Assembly (NCBI GenBank): GCA_018712225.1
Contig: DVHH01000183.1
Coordinates: forward strand, 1 to 18,177
Length of the DNA: 18,177 nucleotides
Direction: 5' to 3'
From: Scatomorpha intestinigallinarum
Lineage (GTDB): Bacteria > Bacillota > Clostridia > Oscillospirales > Oscillospiraceae
Under the pieces are notes generated by a model that was not told where the DNA came from, ran no database searches, and was given only the letters and a program-made list of their open reading frames with translations. Made by a program: the position numbers and the translations under genes. Position 1 is the stretch's first letter. Each line of letters starts with the position of its first letter. Below are positions 6,821-12,987 of this stretch, in pieces.

Positions 6821-8623
6821 ATGGGAACGAGACAAACTCGCGGCAGGCGGAGGTACAACCCCGGCCATGTGAAGATCGTCGTGCAGTACTCCATCGCGGC
6901 GCTGCTCGTCGTGGTGCTCTGCATCGTGGTGGGCAAGAACATAGCGCTCAATCGCGCGGACAAGCCCGGCCCTACGGATGAGCCGACCGTTACCGCCCCC
7001 GTGGGCGGCGGGGACGAGCAGGAGACGCCCGAGCCCGGCGGCGAGACTGAGAGCCCCGCGCCCGAGGAGACCCCCGTCTCCACGCCCGAGCCGGAGCCCT
7101 TCGAGCCGCACAGCGTGGACAGCACCGCCTCCGGCAACTACCTGCAGGAGACGGGCATCATGCTCGACGGAGAAATGGTCACCGAGGGCTATGAGGACGA
7201 CACGGGCATCTACTTCGGATACCCCGAGGAGTACAGCGCCCTGCCCGGCGTCATAACCTTCCGCGGCAACAACTTCCGCGACAGCGCCGCCTACGGCACG
7301 GCTAACATCACGCAGAAGCAGTTCGGCAAGAGCTGGACTGCCACGACCGGCTCCCTCACGGCGCCCGACGGGGCCTTCTGGTCCGGCAACGGCTGGACGG
7401 GCCAGCCCCTCATCGTCGAGTGGCCCAAGGAGACGCGGCAGATCATGAACATGTACGACTGGGCCAAGCAGGCGGAAACCCTCGTGGAGGTAGTATACCC
7501 CGCCATGGATGGCTACATCTATTTCCTTGAGCTTGAGACCGGCAAGCCCACGCGCGACTCGCTGAACCTCGGCTTTACCTTCAAAGGCACAGGCACCCTA
7601 GACCCGAGGGGCTATCCGCTGCTCTACGTCGGCAGCGGCTACAACAGCTACAACGGCACCTCCCACGTCTTCGTGGTGAGCCTCATAGACTTCTCCATCC
7701 TCTACGAGTTCGGCGCGGCCGACGGTTTCGCCCTGCGCGGCTGGCCGATGTACGACTCCGCGCCCCTCATTGACGCGGAGACGGATAAGCTCATCTACTG
7801 CGGCGAGAGCGGCGTCATCTACATCATCACCCTCGGCACGCAGTACGACGAGGAGGCGGGGACCATCTCCGTGAATCCGACGCGCGCGGCAAAGTGGCGC
7901 TATAAGTCCATCCGCTACGCGAGCACCGGGCAGTACTGGCTGGGCTTCGAGGCCTCGCCCGTCATCTGGCAGGGCCATCTCATCTGCCCCGACAACGGCG
8001 GCCATCTCATCTGCCTCGACCTTGACACCCTGACCGTGGACTGGGTGCAGGACACCCTGGACGACACGAACTGCACGCCGGTGCTGGAGATCGAGGACGG
8101 CCACCCGTACATCTACGCGAGCACCTCCTTCCATCTCGGCTGGCGCTCCTACAACACGGCGACGGTGCCGGTGTGGAAGATAGACGCGGTGACGGGGGAG
8201 ATAGTCTGGCAGACGGACTACGAGTGCTACTCCGTGGCGGAGCTCTCCGGCGGCACGCAGGGCAGCATTGCCGTCGGCAAGGAGAACGTTTCGGACCTCA
8301 TCTACGTCCCCATAGCGCGCACGCCTACGGCCAGCGGCGGCAAGCTGGTGGCTCTGGACAAGGAGACGGGGGAGCAGGTCTGGGAGTTTGTGACGCAGGT
8401 GTACAGCTGGTCCACCCCAACGCTGGTGTACGACCAGAACGGCGACGCGTATGTGCTCTACTGCACGACGGGGCACTATATCTATCTGCTGGACGCCCGC
8501 ACGGGCGAAATGCTGGACTCCGAGAACCTGGGCGGCCTTATAGAGGCATCGCCGGCGGTGTACGGCAACTGGCTGGTAGTGGGCCATCGCAGCGGGACGA
8601 TATACGGCATCGAGCTGACCTGA
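6821..8623 (+). CDS. Membrane-anchored PQQ-like beta-propeller repeat protein
   Basis: 600 residues: basic N-terminus, one transmembrane helix (about 20-42), an extended Pro/Glu/Thr-rich linker (about 48-105), then a long extracytoplasmic region of PQQ/BamB-type blades. Repeated strand patterns are visible, such as GGHLICLDLDTLTVDW, WKIDAVTGEIVWQTD, KLVALDKETGEQVWEF and YIYLLDARTGEMLDSENL, and the region opens with ALPGVITFRGNNFRDS. No enzyme active site is evident and these folds usually act as scaffolds, so an envelope assembly or binding role is only inference. ATG at 6821 has a weak GGTGGTGGG ribosome binding site. It follows the rhomboid-like gene by 54 bp without a clear terminator between them. 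Confidence 0.85.
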   Translation: MGTRQTRGRRRYNPGHVKIVVQYSIAALLVVVLCIVVGKNIALNRADKPGPTDEPTVTAPVGGGDEQETPEPGGETESPAPEETPVSTPEPEPFEPHSVDSTASGNYLQETGIMLDGEMVTEGYEDDTGIYFGYPEEYSALPGVITFRGNNFRDSAAYGTANITQKQFGKSWTATTGSLTAPDGAFWSGNGWTGQPLIVEWPKETRQIMNMYDWAKQAETLVEVVYPAMDGYIYFLELETGKPTRDSLNLGFTFKGTGTLDPRGYPLLYVGSGYNSYNGTSHVFVVSLIDFSILYEFGAADGFALRGWPMYDSAPLIDAETDKLIYCGESGVIYIITLGTQYDEEAGTISVNPTRAAKWRYKSIRYASTGQYWLGFEASPVIWQGHLICPDNGGHLICLDLDTLTVDWVQDTLDDTNCTPVLEIEDGHPYIYASTSFHLGWRSYNTATVPVWKIDAVTGEIVWQTDYECYSVAELSGGTQGSIAVGKENVSDLIYVPIARTPTASGGKLVALDKETGEQVWEFVTQVYSWSTPTLVYDQNGDAYVLYCTTGHYIYLLDARTGEMLDSENLGGLIEASPAVYGNWLVVGHRSGTIYGIELT

Positions 8624-8630
8624 CAAAAAA

Positions 8631-8675
8631 ACAGCGCGGCGGGCAAAAAAAGGCTTGCAATCCCCGCCGCGCTGT
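8631..8675. other. 13-bp hairpin after the beta-propeller gene, overlapping the tRNA promoter
   Basis: Perfect 13-bp inverted repeat (8631-8643 with 8663-8675), 19-nt loop. A seven-T tract follows only on the minus strand, so it looks like a minus-strand intrinsic terminator, although no minus-strand gene lies upstream of it. On the plus strand it would be the 3' end hairpin of the beta-propeller transcript. The loop holds the -35 of the tRNA promoter and the right arm lies in its spacer. Confidence 0.7.
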
Positions 8676-8683
8676 GCTATTAT
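8655..8683 (+). promoter_or_regulatory. Predicted promoter of tRNA-Pro
   Basis: TTGCAA (8655-8660), 17-bp spacer, TATTAT (8678-8683) with TG at 8675-8676 making an extended -10. The expected start is about 10 bp before the mature tRNA 5' end. Confidence 0.75.
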
Positions 8684-8700
8684 AACAAGGCTAAAGACAC

Positions 8701-8776
8701 CCGGGTGTGGCGCAGATGGTAGCGCGCTTGAATGGGGTTCAAGAGGCCGCTGGTTCAAATCCAGTCACTCGGACCA
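8701..8776 (+). tRNA. tRNA-Pro (anticodon GGG)
   Basis: 76-nt cloverleaf with encoded CCA. Acceptor stem 8701-8707 with 8766-8772 (one G-U pair), D-stem GCGC/GCGC (8710-8713 with 8722-8725), anticodon stem CTTGA/TCAAG, loop ATGGGGT with anticodon GGG at 8734-8736 and G37, five-nt variable loop, T-stem GCTGG/CCAGT around TTCAAAT, discriminator A8773 and CCA 8774-8776. It would read CCC and CCU proline codons. The 3' part is duplicated downstream. Confidence 0.97.
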
Positions 8777-8843
8777 GGAAAAGGAGGAGCTTGAGGCTCC
8801 TCTTTTTTCATACTCGATTTGAACCAGCGGCCTCTTGGCGCCG
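8744..8843 (+). repeat. 100-bp direct repeat, copy 1 (tRNA-Pro 3' part + terminator + inverted tRNA segment)
   Basis: Identical base for base to 8887-8986 (offset 143 bp). It covers the tRNA from the variable loop to CCA, the terminator hairpin, and then an inverted copy of tRNA sequence: 8816-8837 is the exact reverse complement of 8740-8761 (3' anticodon stem through T-loop). Each unit is therefore itself a long stem with the terminator at its tip. Confidence 0.97.
8784..8808 (+). terminator. Rho-independent terminator of tRNA-Pro
   Basis: Stem GAGGAGC (8784-8790) with GCTCCTC (8796-8802), loop TTGAG, then six T. A run of A before the stem can extend pairing with the T tract. It starts 8 bp after the tRNA CCA. 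Confidence 0.93.
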
Positions 8844-8892
8844 AAGGCGCGTGAGATCCGCCGCCGGCCTGCCGGGCGAAGCCGGCAGGCCG
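8838..8892. repeat. Two small hairpins in the spacer between the 100-bp repeats
   Basis: GCGCC-gaa-GGCGC (8838-8850) and an 11-bp stem (8865-8875 with 8882-8892, 6-nt loop). The left arm of the first lies inside repeat copy 1 and the right arm of the second reaches into repeat copy 2, so both repeat boundaries fall within hairpins. Confidence 0.8.
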
Positions 8893-8986
8893 CTGGTTCA
8901 AATCCAGTCACTCGGACCAGGAAAAGGAGGAGCTTGAGGCTCCTCTTTTTTCATACTCGATTTGAACCAGCGGCCTCTTGGCGCCG
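8887..8986 (+). repeat. 100-bp direct repeat, copy 2, containing a tRNA-Pro 3' remnant
   Basis: Perfect copy of 8744-8843. Its tRNA portion (8887-8919) starts at the variable loop and lacks the 5' half, so it cannot form a tRNA. A duplicate of the terminator lies at 8927-8951 and the inverted tRNA segment at 8959-8980. It ends 20 bp before the SRPBCC gene. Confidence 0.97.
8927..8951 (+). terminator. Duplicated terminator hairpin (copy 2)
   Basis: Same stem, loop and six-T tract as the tRNA-Pro terminator, 143 bp downstream. It would stop any read-through from the tRNA before the SRPBCC gene, which must then have its own promoter or rely on leakage. Confidence 0.85.
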
Positions 8987-9006
8987 CGAGGATGGGGGAA
9001 ATCTAA

Positions 9007-9411
9007 ATGACGACTTCAAGCATAAGGGCGAAGATAGACTGCCCCATCGAGAGAGTTTGGGCAGTGGTCACGGCGGTGGACGACTACTCCTGGCGCAGCG
9101 ATTTGAGCGGCACGGAGATCCTGGACGAGAGGCGCTTTGTCGAGTACGCAAAGGGCGGCTTTGCGACAACATTTACGGTCACAGCCATGGAGACGTGCAG
9201 GCGCTGGGAGTTCGACATGGAAAACGCCAACATGACGGGACACTGGAGCGGGGTTTTTACGGCCGGGGACAGCGCGACGGAGATCGAGTTCACAGAGTGC
9301 GTTGAGGCAAAGCGGCTGCTCATGCGGCCTTTCGTGAAGGCCTACCTCAAAAAACAGCAGGCCCGCTTCGTGGCCGACCTCAGACGCCGCTGCGAGGGGG
9401 CCGGGCGGTGA
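9007..9411 (+). CDS. SRPBCC (START/Bet v1-like) domain protein
   Basis: 134 residues forming a single SRPBCC helix-grip domain, usually a hydrophobic-ligand binding cavity. The typical opening is SIRAKIDCPIERVWAVVT, then DDYSWRSDLSGTEIL; strands TFTVTAMETCRRWEFDME and a C-terminal amphipathic helix (RPFVKAYLKKQQARFVADL) follow. No signal peptide. ATG 9007 is 7 nt after GGGGGA. The gene begins directly after the tRNA-derived repeat and I see no clear promoter of its own; its 3' end faces the PNPOx-like gene across a shared hairpin. Ligand unknown. Confidence 0.82.
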   Translation: MTTSSIRAKIDCPIERVWAVVTAVDDYSWRSDLSGTEILDERRFVEYAKGGFATTFTVTAMETCRRWEFDMENANMTGHWSGVFTAGDSATEIEFTECVEAKRLLMRPFVKAYLKKQQARFVADLRRRCEGAGR

Positions 9412-9450
9412 AGGGCTTTGCGCCCGGCGGCTGAGGTTGAAAATAGCATG

Positions 9451-9486
9451 AAAAACCCCGGGCCGTCGGTTTACGACGGTCCGGGG
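9451..9486 (-). terminator. Terminator of the PNPOx/Nim-like gene (convergent site)
   Basis: 13-bp stem with one G-U pair (9456-9468 with 9474-9486), 5-nt loop, followed on the minus strand by five T (9451-9455). It lies 12 bp after the minus-strand stop and 44 bp after the plus-strand SRPBCC stop; only the minus direction has a T tract. Confidence 0.88.
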
Positions 9487-9498
9487 CTCTGTCCGGGC

Positions 9499-9996
9499 TT
9501 ATTCGCCACGGCGCTTTTCGGCCAGGGCGGCGGATTCCTTGCCGCTCAGGTGCTCGGCGCGCAGCTCCAGGACGCACAGGCTGTCCCAATAGCCGTCTAT
9601 GGCGGCGGCGCGGTGTTCGGCGCTGTCATCGGGGGCGAATTTCTGCGCAAGGAGCTCTATTGCGCGGCGCTTTTCTGCGCTCTCCGTGAGTTCCCGGACG
9701 CGGCCGAAGACGATGACGCTCCGGTAGTCCGTCGAATAGTCCTCCGGTACGACCTCGCTGCTGTCCACGACGCAGAAGGACGCGCGCGGGCAGGCCTTCA
9801 CGGCCTCATACTTGTGTCCGGCGCGGGCACAGTGGAAATACAGCGAGCCCTCGTGCCAGAGGTAATTGAGCGGCACGGCATAGGGCCAGCCCTCGTCGCC
9901 CAGCACGGCCAGGACGCCGTGGCTCCCGCGCGCGAGTATTGCGAGGCTCTCGGCCTCGGGCAGGGCCTGGCGGCCCCGGCGCATGTTTCTGAACAT
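9499..9996 (-). CDS. Pyridoxamine 5'-phosphate oxidase-fold flavoprotein, NimA-like
   Basis: 165 residues. The split-barrel flavin-binding domain shows GVLAVLGDEGWPYAVPLNYL, SLYFHCARAGHKYEAVKA, and ASFCVVDSSEV followed by YRSVIVFGRVREL, the usual order for the Nim/PNPOx-like family. These small proteins bind FMN (some members reduce nitro compounds, others are of unknown function), so a redox role is inferred. I choose ATG 9994-9996, which has AGGAGGT 5 nt upstream; an earlier in-frame start would overlap the preceding gene. Its ribosome binding site overlaps the stop of the S24-like gene, with 10 bp between the coding regions, so the two form an operon. Confidence 0.88.
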   Translation of the reverse strand: MFRNMRRGRQALPEAESLAILARGSHGVLAVLGDEGWPYAVPLNYLWHEGSLYFHCARAGHKYEAVKACPRASFCVVDSSEVVPEDYSTDYRSVIVFGRVRELTESAEKRRAIELLAQKFAPDDSAEHRAAAIDGYWDSLCVLELRAEHLSGKESAALAEKRRGE

Positions 9997-10006
9997 ACTA
10001 TACCTC

Positions 10007-10354
10007 CTATATCTCAGGCAGCGGCACCTCATCCTCCAGCAGGACGCGGCCGAAGCTGCAGACCGGCACGCCCCCGGCGGCGGGCAGGCGGATGTCGAGC
10101 CCGCTCCGGCGGCGGTTCACCGCAAAGAGATAGACATTCCCAGCCCAGTCCTCGCAATACTGCCGCAGCACCATGTCGCCGCCGGCGAAGAAAAGCCCCA
10201 CGTCCCCGTCGCGTATCTCCGCGCCGCGCTTTATGAGCGCGATGCCGCCGGGCCTCACATAGGGCTCCAGCTCGTCACCCTCCACGCGCAGGGCAAAGTC
10301 CGCCTCCGAACCTTCGGGCAGGGGGTAGTCCTCCCACAGCTTTTCCAAGTTCAT
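10007..10354 (-). CDS. Stand-alone S24/LexA-fold protein lacking the catalytic Ser and Lys
   Basis: 115 residues from ATG 10352-10354. The fold is recognisable from FALRVEGDELEPYVRPGGIA and IALIKRGAEIRDGDVGLFF, matching the LexA/UmuD/CI C-terminal domain. In that family the serine sits in GDSMEP; here it is GDELEP (Glu28), and the lysine in the TVKR motif is replaced in MVLRQY (Leu63). No helix-turn-helix precedes it: a longer in-frame reading to 10516 crosses both promoters and looks non-coding. It therefore probably cannot self-cleave or bind DNA alone, and may act as a dimerisation or partner-binding domain (inference). It is first in an operon with the NimA-like flavoprotein. Confidence 0.75.
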   Translation of the reverse strand: MNLEKLWEDYPLPEGSEADFALRVEGDELEPYVRPGGIALIKRGAEIRDGDVGLFFAGGDMVLRQYCEDWAGNVYLFAVNRRRSGLDIRLPAAGGVPVCSFGRVLLEDEVPLPEI

Positions 10355-10364
10355 CACCCAGGAC

Positions 10365-10393
10365 AGCGTATCATCCCCGAGCCCGGCTGTCAA
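10365..10393 (-). promoter_or_regulatory. Predicted promoter of the S24-like/NimA-like operon
   Basis: TTGACA (10388-10393) is a perfect -35; 17 bp further TACGCT (10365-10370) with TG upstream gives an extended -10. The transcription start would fall about 4 nt before the ATG, suggesting a leaderless or nearly leaderless message. Confidence 0.65.
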
Positions 10394-10400
10394 CGCCGCG

Positions 10401-10429
10401 TTGCAAATCCGCCGCCGCGGGTGTAAAAT
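10401..10429 (+). promoter_or_regulatory. Predicted promoter of the nitroreductase gene
   Basis: TTGCAA (10401-10406), 17-bp spacer, TAAAAT (10424-10429). Its -35 lies only 7 bp from the -35 of the divergent S24-like operon, so one bound regulator could control both. Confidence 0.75.
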
Positions 10430-10463
10430 GGAGGCGGGAAAAACTAAAAAGCGGAGGTGCCGT

Positions 10464-10988
10464 ATGAACGAAGCCATGATAAACCTCCTGACCCGCCGCA
10501 GCGTCAGGAAGTACAAAAAAGAGCAGATATCGGATTCCGAGCTCCAGGCCGTGCTCGGGGCCGGGACCTACGCGCCCACGGCGCGCGGCGCGCAGTCGCC
10601 GCTCATCGTCGCCGTGCAGAACGCGCAGGACATTGCGCTCATGAGCCGCCTGAACGCCTCCGTCTGGGGAAAAGCTGACTTCGACCCCTTCTTCGGCGCG
10701 CCGACGGTCGTAGTCGTCTTCGCCGAGGCGGGCAACCCCAACGGCGTGCAGGACGCCTCGCTGGTCATGGGGAATATGCTCAATGCGGCGCACGCTATGG
10801 GCCTCGGCTCCTGCTGGATAAATCGCGCGCGGGAGGTTTTTGAGATGCCCGAGGGCAGGGCCCTGCTGGAGAAGTGGGGCGTCGAGGGCGACTGGGTCGG
10901 CGTCGGCAACTGTATCCTCGGCTACGCCGACGGCCCGGAGCCGCAGCCCATAGCGAGGAAAGAGGGCTACTACCGCATAATAAAATAA
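10464..10988 (+). CDS. Nitroreductase-family FMN-dependent oxidoreductase
   Basis: 174 residues, the short class of nitroreductases. The FMN-phosphate motif RRSVRKYKKEQISDSEL lies near the N-terminus, followed by AGTYAPTARGAQSPLIV, and the middle segment DASLVMGNMLNAAHAMGLGSCWINR is typical for the dimer and flavin pocket. It would use NAD(P)H to reduce nitro or quinone compounds; the physiological substrate is unknown. ATG 10464 is preceded by GGAGG, 6 nt away; an earlier in-frame TTG overlaps the promoter. It is a single-gene transcript with a strong terminator, divergent from the S24-like/NimA-like pair. Confidence 0.92.
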   Translation: MNEAMINLLTRRSVRKYKKEQISDSELQAVLGAGTYAPTARGAQSPLIVAVQNAQDIALMSRLNASVWGKADFDPFFGAPTVVVVFAEAGNPNGVQDASLVMGNMLNAAHAMGLGSCWINRAREVFEMPEGRALLEKWGVEGDWVGVGNCILGYADGPEPQPIARKEGYYRIIK

Positions 10989-10993
10989 GCGCA

Positions 10994-11026
10994 GCCGCCG
11001 CCCCATGCCGGGGCGGCGGCTTTTTT
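10994..11026 (+). terminator. Rho-independent terminator of the nitroreductase gene
   Basis: Perfect 11-bp GC stem (10994-11004 with 11010-11020), 5-nt loop, six T (11021-11026). The last T is also the end of the convergent minus-strand gene. Confidence 0.95.
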
Positions 11027-12426
11027 CAGCTTGTGAAATCCACTCCGCCGTCCTCCGCGGAGAAGAACTGCAGCGCGTCCTGTCCCAGCCAGAAGGCGCG
11101 CCCGCCCTCCAGTGCGGTGCGGACGGGGTATTGCAGCAGGCTCTCCTGGTGGCGGTAGTTTATCCCGCTGTCCACGATGGTCATGACGGACGAGGCGGCC
11201 TCTATGCTGTAGCAGACATAGCCGCGCGCGCCCTCCGCCCCGCGCGGGAAGGAAAAGCCGAAACTGAAGGTGTAGCCGTCGTCGCCCGGCTCGCACACGG
11301 CGGGGGAGGAGACACGGCTCTCGCCGTCCTCGGTATAGAGCAGGCGCAGGTGGGGCGGGTTTTTGAGGTCTATCCACCAGTTTGAAATGCGGTTTGCGGC
11401 CCAGAGCACTATGCTCTCCGTGCCGGGGAAGCTGGCCTCGCCCTGCCAGTCGAAGTGCTGGATGAGCAGCCAGTGCTCGTACCAGCTCTCCTCCTCGGGC
11501 ATGCGGACCGCTACGCCTGTGCTGCGCAGCGCGGAGCCGTCGTCCAGGCTGAACTCATCGACGTGCGCGTCCACCGCTTCGGCCTCGGCGCAGAGGAGCA
11601 GGTCCTCGTCCGCCAGGTCCGCGAGGACATATTCGGGCATGCCCAGGCCGAGGAGCTTTTCCGCGATGGCGGCGGCTTCCTCCCCGCGCGCGGGCTGCTC
11701 TTCCCAGTCCATGTGGTAATGCCCGAAGCACAGCAGGCCCAGGGCCATGAGCGCAGCCGCGATGAGCGCGAGCAGCGCGCACAGCTGCCCGTCCGTCAGG
11801 CGCACCGGCGCGGCCTCTATGGCGTAGCCCGCCTCGTCCAGCTGCCGCGAGAGCTTCGAGAGCGAGACGACGATGCCGATGAAGGCGGCGACCATGAGAA
11901 CGCCCAGCAGACTGATACTGCCGCCCAGGAGCATGGCCACGAGGGCCAGGACGTAGATGGCGGCGTACCAGAGCATGAGCAGGCCCGCCGCCGGGGCGCG
12001 CGGCTCCAGCCCCACTGCGGCCTTCGCAGCGATAAGACCCTGCCAGAAGCCCAGCGTGACGCCGAAGACGGCAATGGCCGAGAGGACGGTCAGCGCCGCG
12101 TTCAGTTCCTCCGAGCGTATGGCCGTGGCGCCGAGGCCGAGGGCTAAGGCCTGCATGGCGCAGCGCAGCGCGGCGGCATGATAGGCAAGGCGGAAGTGGC
12201 AGTTCGCACCCCTCAGCGTGCGGAAGCCCAGCAGCATGAGCGCGCAGCCCAGGCTGGGCAGGATATAGTTGAGGCCCAGGAAGTTGAAGGTGATGGCCGT
12301 GAGGCCGAGGCCCCAGAGCACCTGCACCATGGCCTTGCGCCAGGGGCTGACGGCACGCACCACATCCTCGGGCGGGGCGGCGCCGACGGCCTCGTCAAGC
12401 AGAGAGTCCAGGCGTTTTTCATCCAT
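11026..12426 (-). CDS. Seven-helix membrane protein coupled to the sigma factor gene, putative anti-sigma/sensor
   Basis: 466 residues. A short hydrophilic N-terminus (MDEKRLDSLLDEAVGAAPPEDVV, shown in part as SLLDEAVGAAPPEDV) precedes about seven hydrophobic helices (roughly 33-50, 53-68, 81-103, 111-130, 146-167, 170-190, 213-235), then a soluble C-terminal region of about 230 residues with many acidic and aromatic residues. The ATG (12424-12426) overlaps the sigma gene stop by 8 nt and has GGGAGG upstream; a GTG three codons earlier is an alternative. Tight coupling to an ECF-type sigma gene suggests the N-terminus binds the sigma factor and the C-terminal domain senses the envelope. No known anti-sigma domain (zinc ZAS, RsgI) is recognised, so this is inference from position. 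Confidence 0.75.
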   Translation of the reverse strand: MDEKRLDSLLDEAVGAAPPEDVVRAVSPWRKAMVQVLWGLGLTAITFNFLGLNYILPSLGCALMLLGFRTLRGANCHFRLAYHAAALRCAMQALALGLGATAIRSEELNAALTVLSAIAVFGVTLGFWQGLIAAKAAVGLEPRAPAAGLLMLWYAAIYVLALVAMLLGGSISLLGVLMVAAFIGIVVSLSKLSRQLDEAGYAIEAAPVRLTDGQLCALLALIAAALMALGLLCFGHYHMDWEEQPARGEEAAAIAEKLLGLGMPEYVLADLADEDLLLCAEAEAVDAHVDEFSLDDGSALRSTGVAVRMPEEESWYEHWLLIQHFDWQGEASFPGTESIVLWAANRISNWWIDLKNPPHLRLLYTEDGESRVSSPAVCEPGDDGYTFSFGFSFPRGAEGARGYVCYSIEAASSVMTIVDSGINYRHQESLLQYPVRTALEGGRAFWLGQDALQFFSAEDGGVDFTS

Positions 12427-12949
12427 TCCGCTCACCTCCCAGCGCGGCGCCGAGGCGCTTCTTGATGCGGTAGAGCCGCCCCTCCACGGCCCGGGGGCTG
12501 AGGCCCAGCTCCGAGGCTATCTGCGACGTGGGTTGGCGATAGTAATACTTGCGGTATATGAGCGCACGTTCGCCGGGCGGGAGGGCGGCTATGGCGCGGC
12601 GCAGCTCGTCTATCTCCTCCGCGGCGATGACGGCCTCCTCGGGGCCGGGCTGGGCGGCGGGGCCGTCCGGTAGGGCCTCGGCTGCGCGCGCTGCCCGCGC
12701 GCGGTTGAGCGCCGCGTTGCGCGCCGCGGCGGTTATGTAGGCGCGCCACGAGCCGCGCGCGGGATCAAAGCCGCCGATGCCGTCCCAGATGCGCATGAGC
12801 ACCTCCGAGAGGCAGTCCTCCCGGTCCCGCTCGTCGGGCAGGATGGGGGCTATGACGTAGCGCAGCAGCGCGCCGGAATGCCGCAGCAGCTCCTCGGCCC
12901 CGCGCTCGTCCCGGGCACGTATGAGTTCTATTATCTCGCTCTCGCCCAT
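12419..12949 (-). CDS. ECF-type RNA polymerase sigma factor
   Basis: 176 residues with two sigma-70 domains. Region 2 (about 18-88) includes DREDCLSEVLMRIWDGIGGF and RGSWRAYITAAARNAALN; region 4 (about 113-165) includes LRRAIAALPPGERALIYRKYY and the helix-turn-helix TSQIASELGLSPRAVEGRLYRIKKRL in consecutive parts. Region 3 is replaced by an Ala/Pro-rich linker. I choose ATG 12947-12949 with AAAGGGGG 8 nt upstream; GTG three codons earlier (12956-12958) is also possible. A TATTAT (12980-12985) upstream has no good sigma-A -35, leaving room for self-activation. The downstream membrane protein is its likely partner. Confidence 0.93.
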   Translation of the reverse strand: MGESEIIELIRARDERGAEELLRHSGALLRYVIAPILPDERDREDCLSEVLMRIWDGIGGFDPARGSWRAYITAAARNAALNRARAARAAEALPDGPAAQPGPEEAVIAAEEIDELRRAIAALPPGERALIYRKYYYRQPTSQIASELGLSPRAVEGRLYRIKKRLGAALGGERNG

Positions 12950-12987
12950 GCCGCGCACCCCCTTTCCTTACTCTACTCTATAATACA

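Noticed and set aside
8744..8986. CRISPR array or integrative element boundaries
   Set aside because: Only two 100-bp units with a 43-bp spacer, made of tRNA sequence, with no integrase gene or cas genes in the window.
8707..9305. Open frames running through the tRNA and the 100-bp repeats
   Set aside because: They arise from tRNA and terminator sequence read as codons; the repeated peptide simply reflects the DNA duplication.
9997..10032. N-terminal extension of the NimA-like protein
   Set aside because: The strong AGGAGGT site is placed for the ATG at 9994-9996; the extension is Arg/Cys-rich and overlaps the preceding gene.
10355..10516. N-terminal extension of the S24-like protein to 10516
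   Set aside because: It would cross both divergent promoters and overlap the nitroreductase gene, and the extra residues are Arg/Leu-rich without a helix-turn-helix.
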